Positions 24,609-34,197 of a stretch of DNA of 64,000 bases are shown here, one piece after another (the stretch's first letter is position 1; each line of letters begins with the position of its first letter). Below the pieces are notes generated by a model that did no database searches, was not told where the DNA came from, and was given only the letters and a program-made list of their open reading frames with translations. The stretch comes from Singulisphaera sp. GP187 (GTDB lineage Bacteria > Planctomycetota > Planctomycetia > Isosphaerales > Isosphaeraceae): assembly GCF_900129635.1 (NCBI RefSeq), contig NZ_FSRB01000001.1, positions 5,421,501 through 5,485,500 of the forward strand. Reading direction: 5' to 3'. Both the position numbers and the translations under genes were made by a program.

Positions 24609-27600
24609 ATGTCGGACTCCGAGAGAATCATCCAAGAATGCCCCGCGGTGGCCGACCGGCTCCAGGACTACTCGCCGGAACTCGTCTTCTGGCTGAACGG
24701 CGAGCGGATGGTCCTCCACAACCCTGACCCTGCCGTCCTGCTCGCCGATTACCTCCGCGAGATCGGCCTGACCGGCACCAAGATCGGCTGCTCGCAGGGA
24801 GGCTGTGGCGCCTGCACGGTCATGGTCTCGCGGCGGACCCACGAAGGGGATCGACACGAAGCGATCAATGCCTGCCTGCGACCCCTCGCCGCGTTGGCCG
24901 GCACGCACGTGACGACCGTCGAGGGCATCGGCAACGTGCACGACGGGCTCGACCCGGTCCAGCATCGGATTGCGATCGGCAACGGGAGCCAGTGCGGTTA
25001 CTGTACTCCTGGTTTCGTGATGAACATGCATGCGTTGCTGCGTTCCAACGGCCAGCCGACCGAGCAGGAGATCGAAAACAGCTTTGGCGGGAACCTTTGC
25101 CGCTGCACCGGCTATCGGCCCATCTTATCCGCCATGCGGAGCTTCGCCTGCGACTATGACCCCGCACGCGACCCATGCATGAAATGCGAGGCCGACCCAT
25201 GCTTCCCGCTCGAGGTCCGCACCGCGCCGGTGACCATCTCCCTGGCGGAGCTCCCCGCCCCGGCGGAGGCCGTCCGGCTCCACTTCTCAGCGCGCGGCTT
25301 GCACTGGATCCGCCCCACCGCAATCGATGAGGCCATGGAGCTGAAGCGACTGCTGACCGCCGAGATCGGCCGGGCGAACGTGCGGGTCGTCGTCGGCAGC
25401 ACGGCCGGGGCACTCTATCCGAACGAGAAGCCACGCGTTCTGATCGACCTCTCGCAGGTGGGCGAACTCCAAGGGGTCACCGTCGAGACCGATGGCCTGC
25501 GGATCGGGGCGGCCGTCTCGATCCAGCGGCTGCTCGACGCGGCCAGTGCCTTGATCGTTGAGCGGGATGCCGCGGAGACGGCGGGGCTTCGAGAACTGGT
25601 CCGCCATGGCCAGTACGTCGCCGGCATCCAGGTCCGCAACGCCGGCAGCATCGGCGGCAACATCTTCGTGGCCGCGAGCCACACCCGCGAAGGGATTCCG
25701 TTCGCCTCTGATGTCATGACCCTCCTGGCCACGCTCGGCACGACGGTCTCGATCCGGTCGGCCGAGTACCCTGACGGCCGAGCGACCTTCCCGCTGCTCG
25801 CCATGCCGGTGGCCGAGGATCTCCCCGCGGATGCCTTGCTCGAATCCTTTCACGTCCCGTTCGGCCGTCGCGACGAATACGTGCAGACCTACCGGGTCGC
25901 CCGACGCCCCCAGATGGCGCACGCGATCATTAATGCCGGTTTCTCGTGCCGCGTGGACGAGCGCGGGCGCGCGGTCCCCGGCGCGATCCGGGTCATCTAC
26001 GGCGGAGTGGCGTCGCTCAACGCCCGGATGCCCAGGACGGAGCAGGCACTTGCGGGCAAGCCGTGGGATGAGGTGACGCTCCGCGAAGCGATGGCGGTCC
26101 TGCGGGCCGAGTGCCGCGAGCAGATCGTGCCGATGGACGAGGAAGGGTTCACCGGAGAATACCGCGAGCAGCTTGTGGAGAGCTTTTTCTATAAATTTTT
26201 CCTCCACGTTGCGGACCGAATCGCCGCGGGGTCGTTCGATCCCGCGAGCCGGTCGGCGGCCGACCACCCGGAGCGGCCCCTCTCGACCGGCCGGCAGACG
26301 TGCGAGGTTCAGGCCGACGACGGGCCGGCCCCGCGGTCGATCGTCAAGCGGATGGCCTTCGCCCAGGCGACCGGCGAGGCGATCTATCCGCAAGACGAGC
26401 GGATGCCCGAGGGGGGCAGCCACGGGGTGATGGTCATGAGCGACCGGCCTCACGCTCGCTTCCGTTTCTCCGGCCCGGCCGAGGGCCGCGATGCGCTTCA
26501 GGTCTTGCTCAAGCAGAAGTTCCCGGGATTCTCGGCGATCGTCACGGCCGACGATGTCCCGCCCGGCGGTAACAACCTGATCGGCCTGGGGCTCGACGAC
26601 CCGGTTTTCAGCCCCGGCGTCGTCACGCATGTCGGCGCCCCCGTGTGCCTGGCCGTCGCGCGGGACCGGGCGACCGCAAAGCGGGCCGCCGAGTTCATCC
26701 GAGCCGATTGCCTGAAATACGACGATCTCCCCGCGATCACGACGCTCGAAGAGGCCATGGCGGTCGGGGCCGTCATGCCCCACAACCCCGAGGGGGCGAT
26801 CCACGCCCCCTTCGTCGACGTGGTCCGGGACGGGAGCGACAAGGCCTGGTTGGCCGATCCGTCGACGCCGGTGCCCGGGGCTCATGTCGTTTCCGGAGTG
26901 ATGTCAACGGGGGCCCAGGCGCATTTCTATCTCGAGACGTTCAATGCACTGGCGATCCCTGGTAGCTATGATGAGATGACCGTTATTGTCTCCACGCAGA
27001 ATCCCAACGGTGATCAGGCAACGATCGCTCGCGTGCTCGGGGTTCGGATCAACCAGGTGAACGTGCGGGTCGGCCAGATCGGCGGCGGGTTCGGGGGCAA
27101 GCAGAACCGGGCCTGCTTCATTGGCGCGGCCGCGGCGGTGGCCGCTCACAAGCTGCGCCGGCCGGTTCGGATCGTCTACGACCGGCAGACCGACATGCAG
27201 ATGATCGGCAAGCGCCACCCGTACCGCGGCGACTACCACCTGGCCATCAACGACGAGGGCCGATTCGTCGGCGGCCGGCTCGACCTCCACTCCGAGGGGG
27301 GGGATACCAACGACTGCTCGTTCGCCGTTATCAAGGGGAGCGTGATGATGGCCGACGGCTGCTATCAGATCCCCACCTTTCGCGCCTCGGGCACGGTCTA
27401 CCGCACGAACAAGGCGAGCAACACGGCGATGCGCACCTTCGGCCAGGTGCAACCCCACCTGGCCCTCGAGGAGGCGGTGGAACATGCCGCCCACGAGCTC
27501 GGCAGGCGCCAGGGACGTAAGGTCCGGGCCGAGGAGATCAGACGCCAGAACCTTTATCGATCCGACCCGGGGATGGTCGACGCCGACACCACGCACTTCG

Positions 27601-28769
27601 GCCAGCCGCTCTGGTACTGCGACCTGCGCGAGCAGTGGGACCAGCTCTACGAGAGCAGTGAGTTCGCCGCTCGGGCCGAGCGGGTCGACGAGTTCAACCG
27701 CGGCAACCGCTGGCGGAAGCGGGGCATCTCGATGGTCCCGCTCAAGTACGGCATCGGGTTCAAGCAACTCCCTGCAATGAACACGTCGACGGCCCTGGTC
27801 AGCGTCAACCGTCTGGATGGGTCGGTCCTGGTCACTCACGGCGGCGTCGAGATGGGGCAAGGGCTCCACACCAAGATCGCCCAGGTGGCCGCGGGCGAGT
27901 TCAACCTCCCGCTCGAGTCGATCCGGGTCGCCGGGAACAGCACCGACACGATTGCCAACGCTCCCCCCACGGCCGCCTCGACCGGCTTCGACTTGAACGG
28001 CGGCGCGGTGGCCCTGGCCTGTCGCGCGTTGCGGCAGCGGCTCGAACGGTTCTGTCAGGAGCAGGAAGACGCCGGGGCAGCCGACCGGATCGAGAACTGG
28101 CGCGTTGATTGGCAGCGGCTCTGGCCCGAGATCGTTCGCAAGGCCTGGCTCGGCCGCGTCAATCTGAGCGCGGTCGAACTGTACAAGGCGCCCCACCACG
28201 ACGAGCCGATGGACCACTTCCCCAAGGGACGCTTCTTCGCCTATTTCACCTATGCGTTTGCGGTGTCGGAGGTCGAGATCGACGTCCTCACGGGCGAATC
28301 CACGGTTCTCCGCGCGGACATTCGTTATGACGCCGGCCGGTCCCTCAACCCCGCGATCGACATCGGGCAGATCGAGGGGGGCTACGTGCAAGGGCTCGGA
28401 TTCGTCACCACCGAGGAGATCCGCTACGACGAGGAAGGCCGGCTCCTGACGGACAACATCTGGAACTATAAACCCCCGTGCACCAAGTCGATCCCCCTCG
28501 ACCTGCGGGTGACGCTGACGCCGTCGACCTCCGAACGCTGGCGCGAGCAAGAGCAGGCCCGGTTGTTGGCGGTCTACTCCTCGAAGTCGGCGAGCGAGCC
28601 CTGCCTATCGCTGGGCAATTCGGCCTACTTCGCCATCAAGCAGGCCGTCCTCGCCGCCCGCCGCGACCTGCTGGGCGATGACCGTTGGTTCACCCTCAGC
28701 GTGCCCGCGACCTGTCAGCAGATCCAGCAGGCGTGCGGCGTCCCGTCGAACGGGCTCACCCTCGCGTAA
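24609..28769 (+). CDS. Single-chain xanthine dehydrogenase-like molybdenum hydroxylase
   Basis: 1,386 residues from the ATG at 24609, preceded by GGAGG. All three XDH modules are on one chain: the [2Fe-2S] part (GCSQGGCGAC, then GYCTPGF and NLCRCTGYRP), an FAD part (about 240-560, with NAGSIGGNIFVAAS) and the Mo-pterin part (GGGFGGKQNR, HGGVEMGQGLHTK, the catalytic Glu in SEPCLSLGNSAYFAIK). Bovine XDH has GGFGGKE with Glu802 as a purine-binding residue; here that position is Gln, while the Arg of IPTFRASG and Phe of MRTFGQ are kept. Substrate may therefore differ from xanthine. Most bacterial XDHs are split into two or three subunits, so this eukaryote-like fusion is notable. Confidence 0.88.
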   Translation: MSDSERIIQECPAVADRLQDYSPELVFWLNGERMVLHNPDPAVLLADYLREIGLTGTKIGCSQGGCGACTVMVSRRTHEGDRHEAINACLRPLAALAGTHVTTVEGIGNVHDGLDPVQHRIAIGNGSQCGYCTPGFVMNMHALLRSNGQPTEQEIENSFGGNLCRCTGYRPILSAMRSFACDYDPARDPCMKCEADPCFPLEVRTAPVTISLAELPAPAEAVRLHFSARGLHWIRPTAIDEAMELKRLLTAEIGRANVRVVVGSTAGALYPNEKPRVLIDLSQVGELQGVTVETDGLRIGAAVSIQRLLDAASALIVERDAAETAGLRELVRHGQYVAGIQVRNAGSIGGNIFVAASHTREGIPFASDVMTLLATLGTTVSIRSAEYPDGRATFPLLAMPVAEDLPADALLESFHVPFGRRDEYVQTYRVARRPQMAHAIINAGFSCRVDERGRAVPGAIRVIYGGVASLNARMPRTEQALAGKPWDEVTLREAMAVLRAECREQIVPMDEEGFTGEYREQLVESFFYKFFLHVADRIAAGSFDPASRSAADHPERPLSTGRQTCEVQADDGPAPRSIVKRMAFAQATGEAIYPQDERMPEGGSHGVMVMSDRPHARFRFSGPAEGRDALQVLLKQKFPGFSAIVTADDVPPGGNNLIGLGLDDPVFSPGVVTHVGAPVCLAVARDRATAKRAAEFIRADCLKYDDLPAITTLEEAMAVGAVMPHNPEGAIHAPFVDVVRDGSDKAWLADPSTPVPGAHVVSGVMSTGAQAHFYLETFNALAIPGSYDEMTVIVSTQNPNGDQATIARVLGVRINQVNVRVGQIGGGFGGKQNRACFIGAAAAVAAHKLRRPVRIVYDRQTDMQMIGKRHPYRGDYHLAINDEGRFVGGRLDLHSEGGDTNDCSFAVIKGSVMMADGCYQIPTFRASGTVYRTNKASNTAMRTFGQVQPHLALEEAVEHAAHELGRRQGRKVRAEEIRRQNLYRSDPGMVDADTTHFGQPLWYCDLREQWDQLYESSEFAARAERVDEFNRGNRWRKRGISMVPLKYGIGFKQLPAMNTSTALVSVNRLDGSVLVTHGGVEMGQGLHTKIAQVAAGEFNLPLESIRVAGNSTDTIANAPPTAASTGFDLNGGAVALACRALRQRLERFCQEQEDAGAADRIENWRVDWQRLWPEIVRKAWLGRVNLSAVELYKAPHHDEPMDHFPKGRFFAYFTYAFAVSEVEIDVLTGESTVLRADIRYDAGRSLNPAIDIGQIEGGYVQGLGFVTTEEIRYDEEGRLLTDNIWNYKPPCTKSIPLDLRVTLTPSTSERWREQEQARLLAVYSSKSASEPCLSLGNSAYFAIKQAVLAARRDLLGDDRWFTLSVPATCQQIQQACGVPSNGLTLA

Positions 28770-28871
28770 TCACGAGTGGGGGGGCGTTTCCCCCCCCCTT
28801 CCCCTCCCCCCTCGGAGGCGAAAGCGGGTCGACGCTCCTGTCCTGAATTCCCTGGGGCCGCCGCTGTTGGC

Positions 28872-28901
28872 TTGAGGCGGGGGGGGCGTCGCCACTATAA
28901 T
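28872..28901 (+). promoter_or_regulatory. Sigma70-type promoter upstream of larE
   Basis: TTGAGG, an 18-bp spacer rich in G, then a perfect TATAAT, ending 52 bp before the larE start used here. It stands out in GC-rich sequence and follows the C- and G-run region after the XDH gene. Confidence 0.6.
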
Positions 28902-28953
28902 CAGGGGCGAGCGAAATCGAGCGCCTGCGCCTTTTTTGGGATGGAGGTGTGCC

Positions 28954-29814
28954 TTGAGCACGTGGAACGACCCTGAACTGATCGCCCGACGCGACGGGCT
29001 GCTCGCGACCCTGAAGGGCTACGGGCGGGTGGCTGTCGCCTTCTCGGGCGGCGTGGATAGCACGGTCGTTGCCCAGGCTGCCCAGATTGCGCTGGGAGAC
29101 ATGGCGGTGGCCGTGACGGCGGTCTCCGACAGCTTGGCCGAGGGCGAACTCGAAGAGGCTCGCGCACTCGCAGAGCGGATTGGGATCCGGCACCGGGTGA
29201 TTCGGACCGAGGAATTCGCCAACCCGAGCTACGTGCAAAACGGCACCGACCGCTGCTACTTCTGCAAGAGCGAACTCTACGGCCGGCTCTCGGGCCTGCT
29301 CGGCGAGCTCGGGGTGGATGTGATCGCCTCCGGGGCCAACACCGATGACTCGGGCGACCACCGCCCCGGCATGCGGGCCGCCTCCGAGAACGCGGTCCGG
29401 CACCCGCTCCAGGAATGCGGACTTGGCAAGGCCGACGTCCGTGCTTTGGCGAAGGGGTGGGACCTGCCCACCTGGGACAAGCCGGCGACCCCTTGCCTGT
29501 CGAGCCGGGTCGCCTACGGGGAATCGGTGACCCCCGAGCGCGTGCGGATGATCGATCAGGCCGAGCAGTGGCTCCGCCAGCGCGGGTTGCGAATGCTGCG
29601 AGTTCGCTACCACAAGGGCGACATGGCCCGGATCGAGGTCCCCCTGGAAGACCTCCCCCGCCTGGCCGCCCCCGAAGTTCGCGCGGAGCTTGTGCCGGTG
29701 TTTCACGCCCTCGGATTCAAGTATGTGACTCTTGACCTCGAAGGGTTCCGGTCCGGAAGCCTCAACGCGTTGATTCCGGTGGAACTCCTGCTGAAGCCCG
29801 CGGCGATGAAGTAA
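28954..29814 (+). CDS. larE: ATP-dependent sacrificial sulfur transferase LarE
   Basis: 286 residues from the TTG at 28954, chosen for its GGAGG site at seven bases; an upstream TTG at 28936 lacks one. LarE adenylates the pyridinium dicarboxylate precursor and donates sulfur to build the nickel-pincer nucleotide of lactate racemase. The PP-loop SGGVDST is at about residue 30, NGTDRCYFCK follows, and the sacrificial Cys lies in PATPCLSSR, as in Lactobacillus LarE Cys176. LarB and LarC are not in the window. A LarA-like enzyme is encoded at 43991-45352 on the other strand. Confidence 0.92.
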   Translation: MSTWNDPELIARRDGLLATLKGYGRVAVAFSGGVDSTVVAQAAQIALGDMAVAVTAVSDSLAEGELEEARALAERIGIRHRVIRTEEFANPSYVQNGTDRCYFCKSELYGRLSGLLGELGVDVIASGANTDDSGDHRPGMRAASENAVRHPLQECGLGKADVRALAKGWDLPTWDKPATPCLSSRVAYGESVTPERVRMIDQAEQWLRQRGLRMLRVRYHKGDMARIEVPLEDLPRLAAPEVRAELVPVFHALGFKYVTLDLEGFRSGSLNALIPVELLLKPAAMK

Positions 29815-29920
29815 AATCTTCGTGCAAGCCTGTCCGATCATCGGCGGTCCGTTCTCTCCATCAAGCAGCCCACCGGGTTGAAATCAAGTCTAGCGAAGCG
29901 AAAAGGTTCGGAAAGGCGTC

Positions 29921-30400
29921 ATGAAGGCGACCTGCCGTTGCGGCCATATCCTGGACGTTCCCGAGGACGGATCCGACCGGATCGTTTGTCCGAAGTGCGC
30001 GGCGAAGATCCGGATTCGTCGGATCGTCCCCGGCGCACCCGGAGCGGATGGTTACATCCGCTTCGCCTGCCCGTGCGGGCGCCGGCTCAAGGTCAAGATT
30101 GACGACGAGGGATCGCATCCGCCGGCGGGTAAGTGCCCCGACTGCGGCCAGATCGTCCCCGTCCCCACGCCGGGGTCGAACCCTGCCCTGCCCGCTTCCC
30201 ACCCGGAATCGCAGACGGCGGAACTCGACGCGGTCGACATGGCGCTGCTGGAGAAATGGGCCCGCGGCCATCTCGCCAGGACCGCCGCACCGGCGATCAA
30301 GGCCGAGGCCGGCCTCCGCGTCTGCCCCGGCTGCGGCCGGCCCGTTCACCTTGGGGCCGTCGCTTGCCGCGAATGCGGCACGCATGTTCCCAAACGCTGA
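29921..30400 (+). CDS. Zinc-ribbon protein
   Basis: 159 residues with three putative zinc sites: MKATCRCGHILDVPEDGSDR then IVCPKCAAK; FACPCGRRLKVK then GKCPDCGQIV; and RVCPGCGRPV then ACRECGTHV. The first two are paired CxCGxx(n)CPxC ribbons, a layout common in planctomycete proteins of unknown role; the last resembles a zinc-ribbon tail. The middle is a charged helix (DAVDMALLEKWARGHLAR). No enzymatic domain. It lies 106 bp after larE on the same strand. Nucleic-acid or protein binding is a guess. Confidence 0.78.
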   Translation: MKATCRCGHILDVPEDGSDRIVCPKCAAKIRIRRIVPGAPGADGYIRFACPCGRRLKVKIDDEGSHPPAGKCPDCGQIVPVPTPGSNPALPASHPESQTAELDAVDMALLEKWARGHLARTAAPAIKAEAGLRVCPGCGRPVHLGAVACRECGTHVPKR

Positions 30401-30435
30401 CGGCCGCACTCGGTCGTTGTTTGAATAGGTGAAGA

Positions 30436-30698
30436 CAAGGGGGGAGCGCGAGCTCCCTGCCTTCTGGTTATTCTCGCGGGAGTGGGCCAGAAGACAGGGA
30501 ACTTAGGCTTACCGCTCGCCTCGAAACTTTTGCTCGCCCCGAACGAACCGAGGATCGCTCCGGGGCGGGACGTCGTGGATCTCGAGGCGGCCGTGGGCGT
30601 CGGAGGTTCCCTCGAGACCAGGCTTCGGCCAATGAACGTTGGTGACGACGCCGGCCAACTCGCCCTGAGCGGCCTCATGCGGGCGGAGCCTCCGCCCC
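30436..30698. other. Repeat-bearing gap with a possible minus-strand coding remnant
   Basis: 30436-30500 is a diverged family 3 repeat (GGGGGAGCGCGAGCTCCCTGCC, CCAGAAGACAGGGAAC). At 30525-30675, minus strand, the frame reads LAGVVTNVHWPKPGLEG and GRLEIHDVPPRSDPRF, which resembles the end of a carboxypeptidase-regulatory beta-domain but has no start. It may be debris of a paralogue of the next gene. Weak. Confidence 0.3.
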
Positions 30699-32399
30699 CT
30701 AGCGCGGGGCGGTCAAGAGGGCGAATTTGACGAGGTCCGAGCCGTCGAGCCTGGAAGCGGCGACCGCCTCCCGCTCAGATCCGTCAGGGTGGCGGACCCG
30801 TAGCCTTATGGTCCGACCGAACGGGACCATGGCGTCCCAACCATTGGGAAGCCGGAATCCGCCGGATGCGTCGGTGACGGGACACACCGTCGGGGGCCAC
30901 ATCGTGGTCAAACGGGCGTCTGCTTCGCCGATGCCTACGACCGTCACGCCGGCGACCGGCGCTCCCTGGTCGTTGACGATCCGCCCCTGCATGATCATGG
31001 GGAGGGCCATTTCCTGCAGGGGCGGCACATGATAGTGGGTCACACCTTCGGGGATCGTGACGGTGGCTCGGGTTGAACCCGTCGTGAACCGTCTCCGGAG
31101 GTCGGCCATCGAGGACATGATGAAGAACGTGGTCTTACCCGGCGGCAGGCGGTAGTGGTAATGCCCTCCGTCTTGGGTCATGAACCCATAAGTCGCCCCA
31201 CCGCTTCGCGAACGGGACGGCCAGCATACTTCAATTTGTACAGGATTGAATGTGAATATGCCAGGACGTCCCAAGACCTTTCCTTCGACCTCAACTCCTC
31301 GGATCAGTTCCAAGGTAAATTCGGTAGTCTCGCCCGGCTTCAAGGCCACATCCCGATCGACGCGGTAAGTCCACGAGTCACCTTCGCCCTCCCCACGGAT
31401 GAAGATGTTGATTGGCCCTTCGTCCAGGCCGTCGAGTGTGAAGTGACCGTCCTCGCCGGTTTGAACAGCTTGCTTGCGGTGATTGGAGCTGCGATACGTC
31501 CCTTGGCCAGGATGGCTGTTCTGAAACGTGACCGCGAGACCGGCAACGCGGACACCCGGTATCGTCGTCGTGACCCGGCCCGCGACCCGCGCGGCGGGGA
31601 ATGCGACCAGTCGTGGTGGATTTCCCGCCGGCGCCGCGACGAAGCCGGCCTCGGCCATGTGCAACGGGATCTGGTCGGGCGTTTCCTTCTCTGCCCTGAC
31701 CCGGAACTCTCGGCCCGCAACCGTCGCGCTAAGCCTGAGCAACACCTTGGGGAGTGACGCGGGAAAGGTGAATGCACCGGCCTGGTCGGTGGTCGTCTGA
31801 AACAAAACCTCGAGTGGGCTACCGCCCAGGACTTCAGGGTTGAGGTCGTTGGGATGAGTCCCTGTACGAAAGCTCTCCATGGATTCAAGACTGTAACCGA
31901 AACTCTCGACTCGCACGTGTGCCCCGGCGATGGGACGGCCTTCGCGATCGATCAGGGTCGCCGAGAACGGCTCGGCCTGATGAAGTCGTCTGGCGAACGG
32001 ATCACTCCGTTCCTCGGCGGTTAGTCTGTTTCTCCAGGTTATCGGCGCCCAGCCGTCTTTGTGCGCGAAGAAGTCCGCCGCGACGGCTTGCTCGGGAACG
32101 GGGCAGACGAATCGACCATTCTCATCAGTTTTGAAAACGTGATGGTTTGGCTTGTTTAATCCCGTGAACCCGGCCACCACCAAGGCGCCTGCCACGGGTT
32201 CGCCCCCGTATTCGCGGACCACTCCCTCGATCGTGCGGAGACCCGCGTTGGCCGGCTCGACCTGGCCTGCCAATCGTTGGGACGAATTTTCCTGCTTTGC
32301 CGGAGAATCGTCAGCACGGAGTTGTGGCCCGCCGATTCCGCAGGCCACAACTCCGATCGCAAGCAAACGCAGCGCGGATAGGAACGCGAGAAGGCGCAT
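30699..32399 (-). CDS. Secreted protein with carboxypeptidase-regulatory-like repeats
   Basis: 566 residues from the ATG at 32399; an upstream ATG at 32468 buries the signal peptide. Residues 1-28 form the signal MRLLAFLSALRLLAIGVVAC. Several transthyretin-like beta domains follow, each with a GxVxxxxGxPVAGAxV pattern: TIEGVVREYGGEPVAGALVV, IDREGRPIAGAHVRVESFG, RIVNDQGAPVAGVTVVGIG. No enzymatic motif is present. Planctomycetes encode many such proteins, and they probably mediate envelope or polysaccharide contacts. Monocistronic, with a family 3 repeat downstream. Confidence 0.78.
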   Translation of the reverse strand: MRLLAFLSALRLLAIGVVACGIGGPQLRADDSPAKQENSSQRLAGQVEPANAGLRTIEGVVREYGGEPVAGALVVAGFTGLNKPNHHVFKTDENGRFVCPVPEQAVAADFFAHKDGWAPITWRNRLTAEERSDPFARRLHQAEPFSATLIDREGRPIAGAHVRVESFGYSLESMESFRTGTHPNDLNPEVLGGSPLEVLFQTTTDQAGAFTFPASLPKVLLRLSATVAGREFRVRAEKETPDQIPLHMAEAGFVAAPAGNPPRLVAFPAARVAGRVTTTIPGVRVAGLAVTFQNSHPGQGTYRSSNHRKQAVQTGEDGHFTLDGLDEGPINIFIRGEGEGDSWTYRVDRDVALKPGETTEFTLELIRGVEVEGKVLGRPGIFTFNPVQIEVCWPSRSRSGGATYGFMTQDGGHYHYRLPPGKTTFFIMSSMADLRRRFTTGSTRATVTIPEGVTHYHVPPLQEMALPMIMQGRIVNDQGAPVAGVTVVGIGEADARLTTMWPPTVCPVTDASGGFRLPNGWDAMVPFGRTIRLRVRHPDGSEREAVAASRLDGSDLVKFALLTAPR

Positions 32400-32723
32400 G
32401 GTGTTATCGTCCCTGAGCATTGTTAATGCGACTGGATGCCGTGCCGCTGTCAAATCATGGGGCGACATTCGGGCTGTCCCCGCCCCCTTCTGCTCTGATG
32501 ATCGCTCAACGCCATGGGATCACCGGCGAAGTCGTTTCAGAGGGGTTGTACTACGAATATCTTCGGTGGGCAAGATGAAGACGAGTCGATCCGTCCCTTG
32601 AGACCGGTCGGGGCACGTCTGTCTCGATCGCAGGCCTCCCCCCACGCCTCAGGACCAACTTCCCTCGGCGGGGTGTGCCGATTCGCGTTTGGCCGGTTGA
32701 CGGACGCCCCCCTCGTGAGGAAA
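32400..32723. other. Intergenic region, no feature recognised
   Basis: 324 bp between two minus-strand genes. I see no conserved frame, hairpin family member or clear promoter here. Confidence 0.5.
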
Positions 32724-34190
32724 TTAGGTGAGGATCTTCTCGACAAGTTTTCCGTGCACGTCGGTCAGTCGGAAGTCACGCCCTTGATTGCGAAAGGTGA
32801 GCTGGGTGTGGTCGATGCCGAGCAGGTGGAGGATGGTGGCTTGGAGGTCGTGGACGTGGACGGGGTCTTTGGCCACGTTGTAGCTGAAGTCATCGGTCTG
32901 GCCGTGGGTGAATCCGGCTTTGACGCCGGCGCCGGCGAGCCACATGGTGAAGCAGCGGGGGTGATGGTCACGTCCCGCTTCCGGGCTCTGCCAGTCTCCT
33001 TGGCCGACGACGCCGCGGCCGAACTCACCGCCCCAGACGACCAGGGTGTCTTCTAACAGACCCCTGCGCTTGAGGTCTTTGATCAGTGCGGCGGTCGGCT
33101 GGTCCGTGTCGCGGCAGCGGGCGACGCACCATGATGGCAGGCGGCTGTGGTGGTCCCAGTCCGGGTGGAAAAGCTGGATGAACCGCACGCCGCGTTCCGC
33201 CAGGCGGCGGGCGAGGATGCAGTTCGCGGCATAGGAGCCCGGCCGGCGCGAGTCAGGGCCGTAGAGCTCGAACGTCTCTTCCGACTCGCCCGACAGGTCG
33301 GCCAACTCGGGGACTGAGGCCTGCATCCGGTAGGCCAGCTCGTACTGGCGGATCCGGGTCGCGATTTCCGGGTCACCGGCATCGGCCTGCTTGGCACCGT
33401 TGAGTTCGGCCAGGCCGTCGAGCATTCCCCGGCGCAGCGGGCGTGGGAGGCCGTCGGGGTCCTTGAGGTAGAGCACCGGCTCGCTCGCATTGCGGAACCG
33501 AACCCCCTGGTGACGCGAGGGGAGGAAGCCGGATCCCCAGTAATAATCGTAGAGCGGCTGGTCGCTCGGACGCTGCATCTTGGAGACGAGCACGATGTAG
33601 TCGGGGAGGTTGCGCTGGCTGGAACCGAGGCCGTAGCTGACCCATGCCCCCAGGCTCGGGCGGCCCGGGAGCTGGTTGCCCGTCAGCAGAAACGTCATGG
33701 CCGGGGCGTGGTTGATGTGGTCAGTGTGCATGGACTTGATGAAGCAGAGGTCGTCCACGACCGTACCGAGGTGCGGGAGCCACTCGCCGACGGTGGCGCC
33801 GCTCTCGCCGTGCTGGCGGAACGAGACGCGTGCCGGCATGACGAGCTGTTTCTGCGAGGCCGTCATTGAGGTGAGTCGCTGGCCATTGCGGATCGAGTCG
33901 GGCAGCTCCTTGCCGGCCCACTTTTCGAGCCCCGGCTTCTGGTCGAAGAGCTCCAGTTGCGAAGGGCCGCCGGACTGCGTGAGGAAGATCACCCGCTTCG
34001 CCTTGGGGGCGAAGTGCGGTAAGTCGATCAGGCCGCCGATCTCGTTGCGCGGGGGCTCGGCGCCACGGGCAGCCCCCCTGCCCTGGATCAGCTCGCCGAG
34101 CGCGATCGCACCCAGACTGACGCCGGCGCACTCGCCGAGGAAGTAGCGTCGCGTCGTCCGCAATGCCCGGTCTGGCACGTCTGGCAGCAT
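32724..34190 (-). CDS. DUF1501 (sulfatase-like) Tat-exported protein
   Basis: 488 residues. The N-terminus has a Tat signal with RTTRRYFLGECAGVSLGAIA. The core is the DUF1501 alkaline phosphatase-like fold: KRVIFLTQSGGPSQLELFD, FIKSMHTDHINHAPAMTFL, TLVVWGGEFGRG and RDHHPRCFTMWLAGAGVK, with Asp/His metal-site residues retained. The end HLLGIDHTQLTFRNQGRDF is typical. In planctomycetes it is nearly always encoded with a DUF1549/DUF1553 cytochrome protein, as here: the partner stop is 7 bp upstream. Likely periplasmic and linked to sulfated polysaccharide use, though this is not proven. Confidence 0.9.
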   Translation of the reverse strand: MLPDVPDRALRTTRRYFLGECAGVSLGAIALGELIQGRGAARGAEPPRNEIGGLIDLPHFAPKAKRVIFLTQSGGPSQLELFDQKPGLEKWAGKELPDSIRNGQRLTSMTASQKQLVMPARVSFRQHGESGATVGEWLPHLGTVVDDLCFIKSMHTDHINHAPAMTFLLTGNQLPGRPSLGAWVSYGLGSSQRNLPDYIVLVSKMQRPSDQPLYDYYWGSGFLPSRHQGVRFRNASEPVLYLKDPDGLPRPLRRGMLDGLAELNGAKQADAGDPEIATRIRQYELAYRMQASVPELADLSGESEETFELYGPDSRRPGSYAANCILARRLAERGVRFIQLFHPDWDHHSRLPSWCVARCRDTDQPTAALIKDLKRRGLLEDTLVVWGGEFGRGVVGQGDWQSPEAGRDHHPRCFTMWLAGAGVKAGFTHGQTDDFSYNVAKDPVHVHDLQATILHLLGIDHTQLTFRNQGRDFRLTDVHGKLVEKILT

Positions 34191-34197
34191 GTCACGC

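Noticed and set aside
26904..28550. 548-codon minus-strand ORF
   Set aside because: Shadow of the XDH-like gene, produced by GC-rich third positions.
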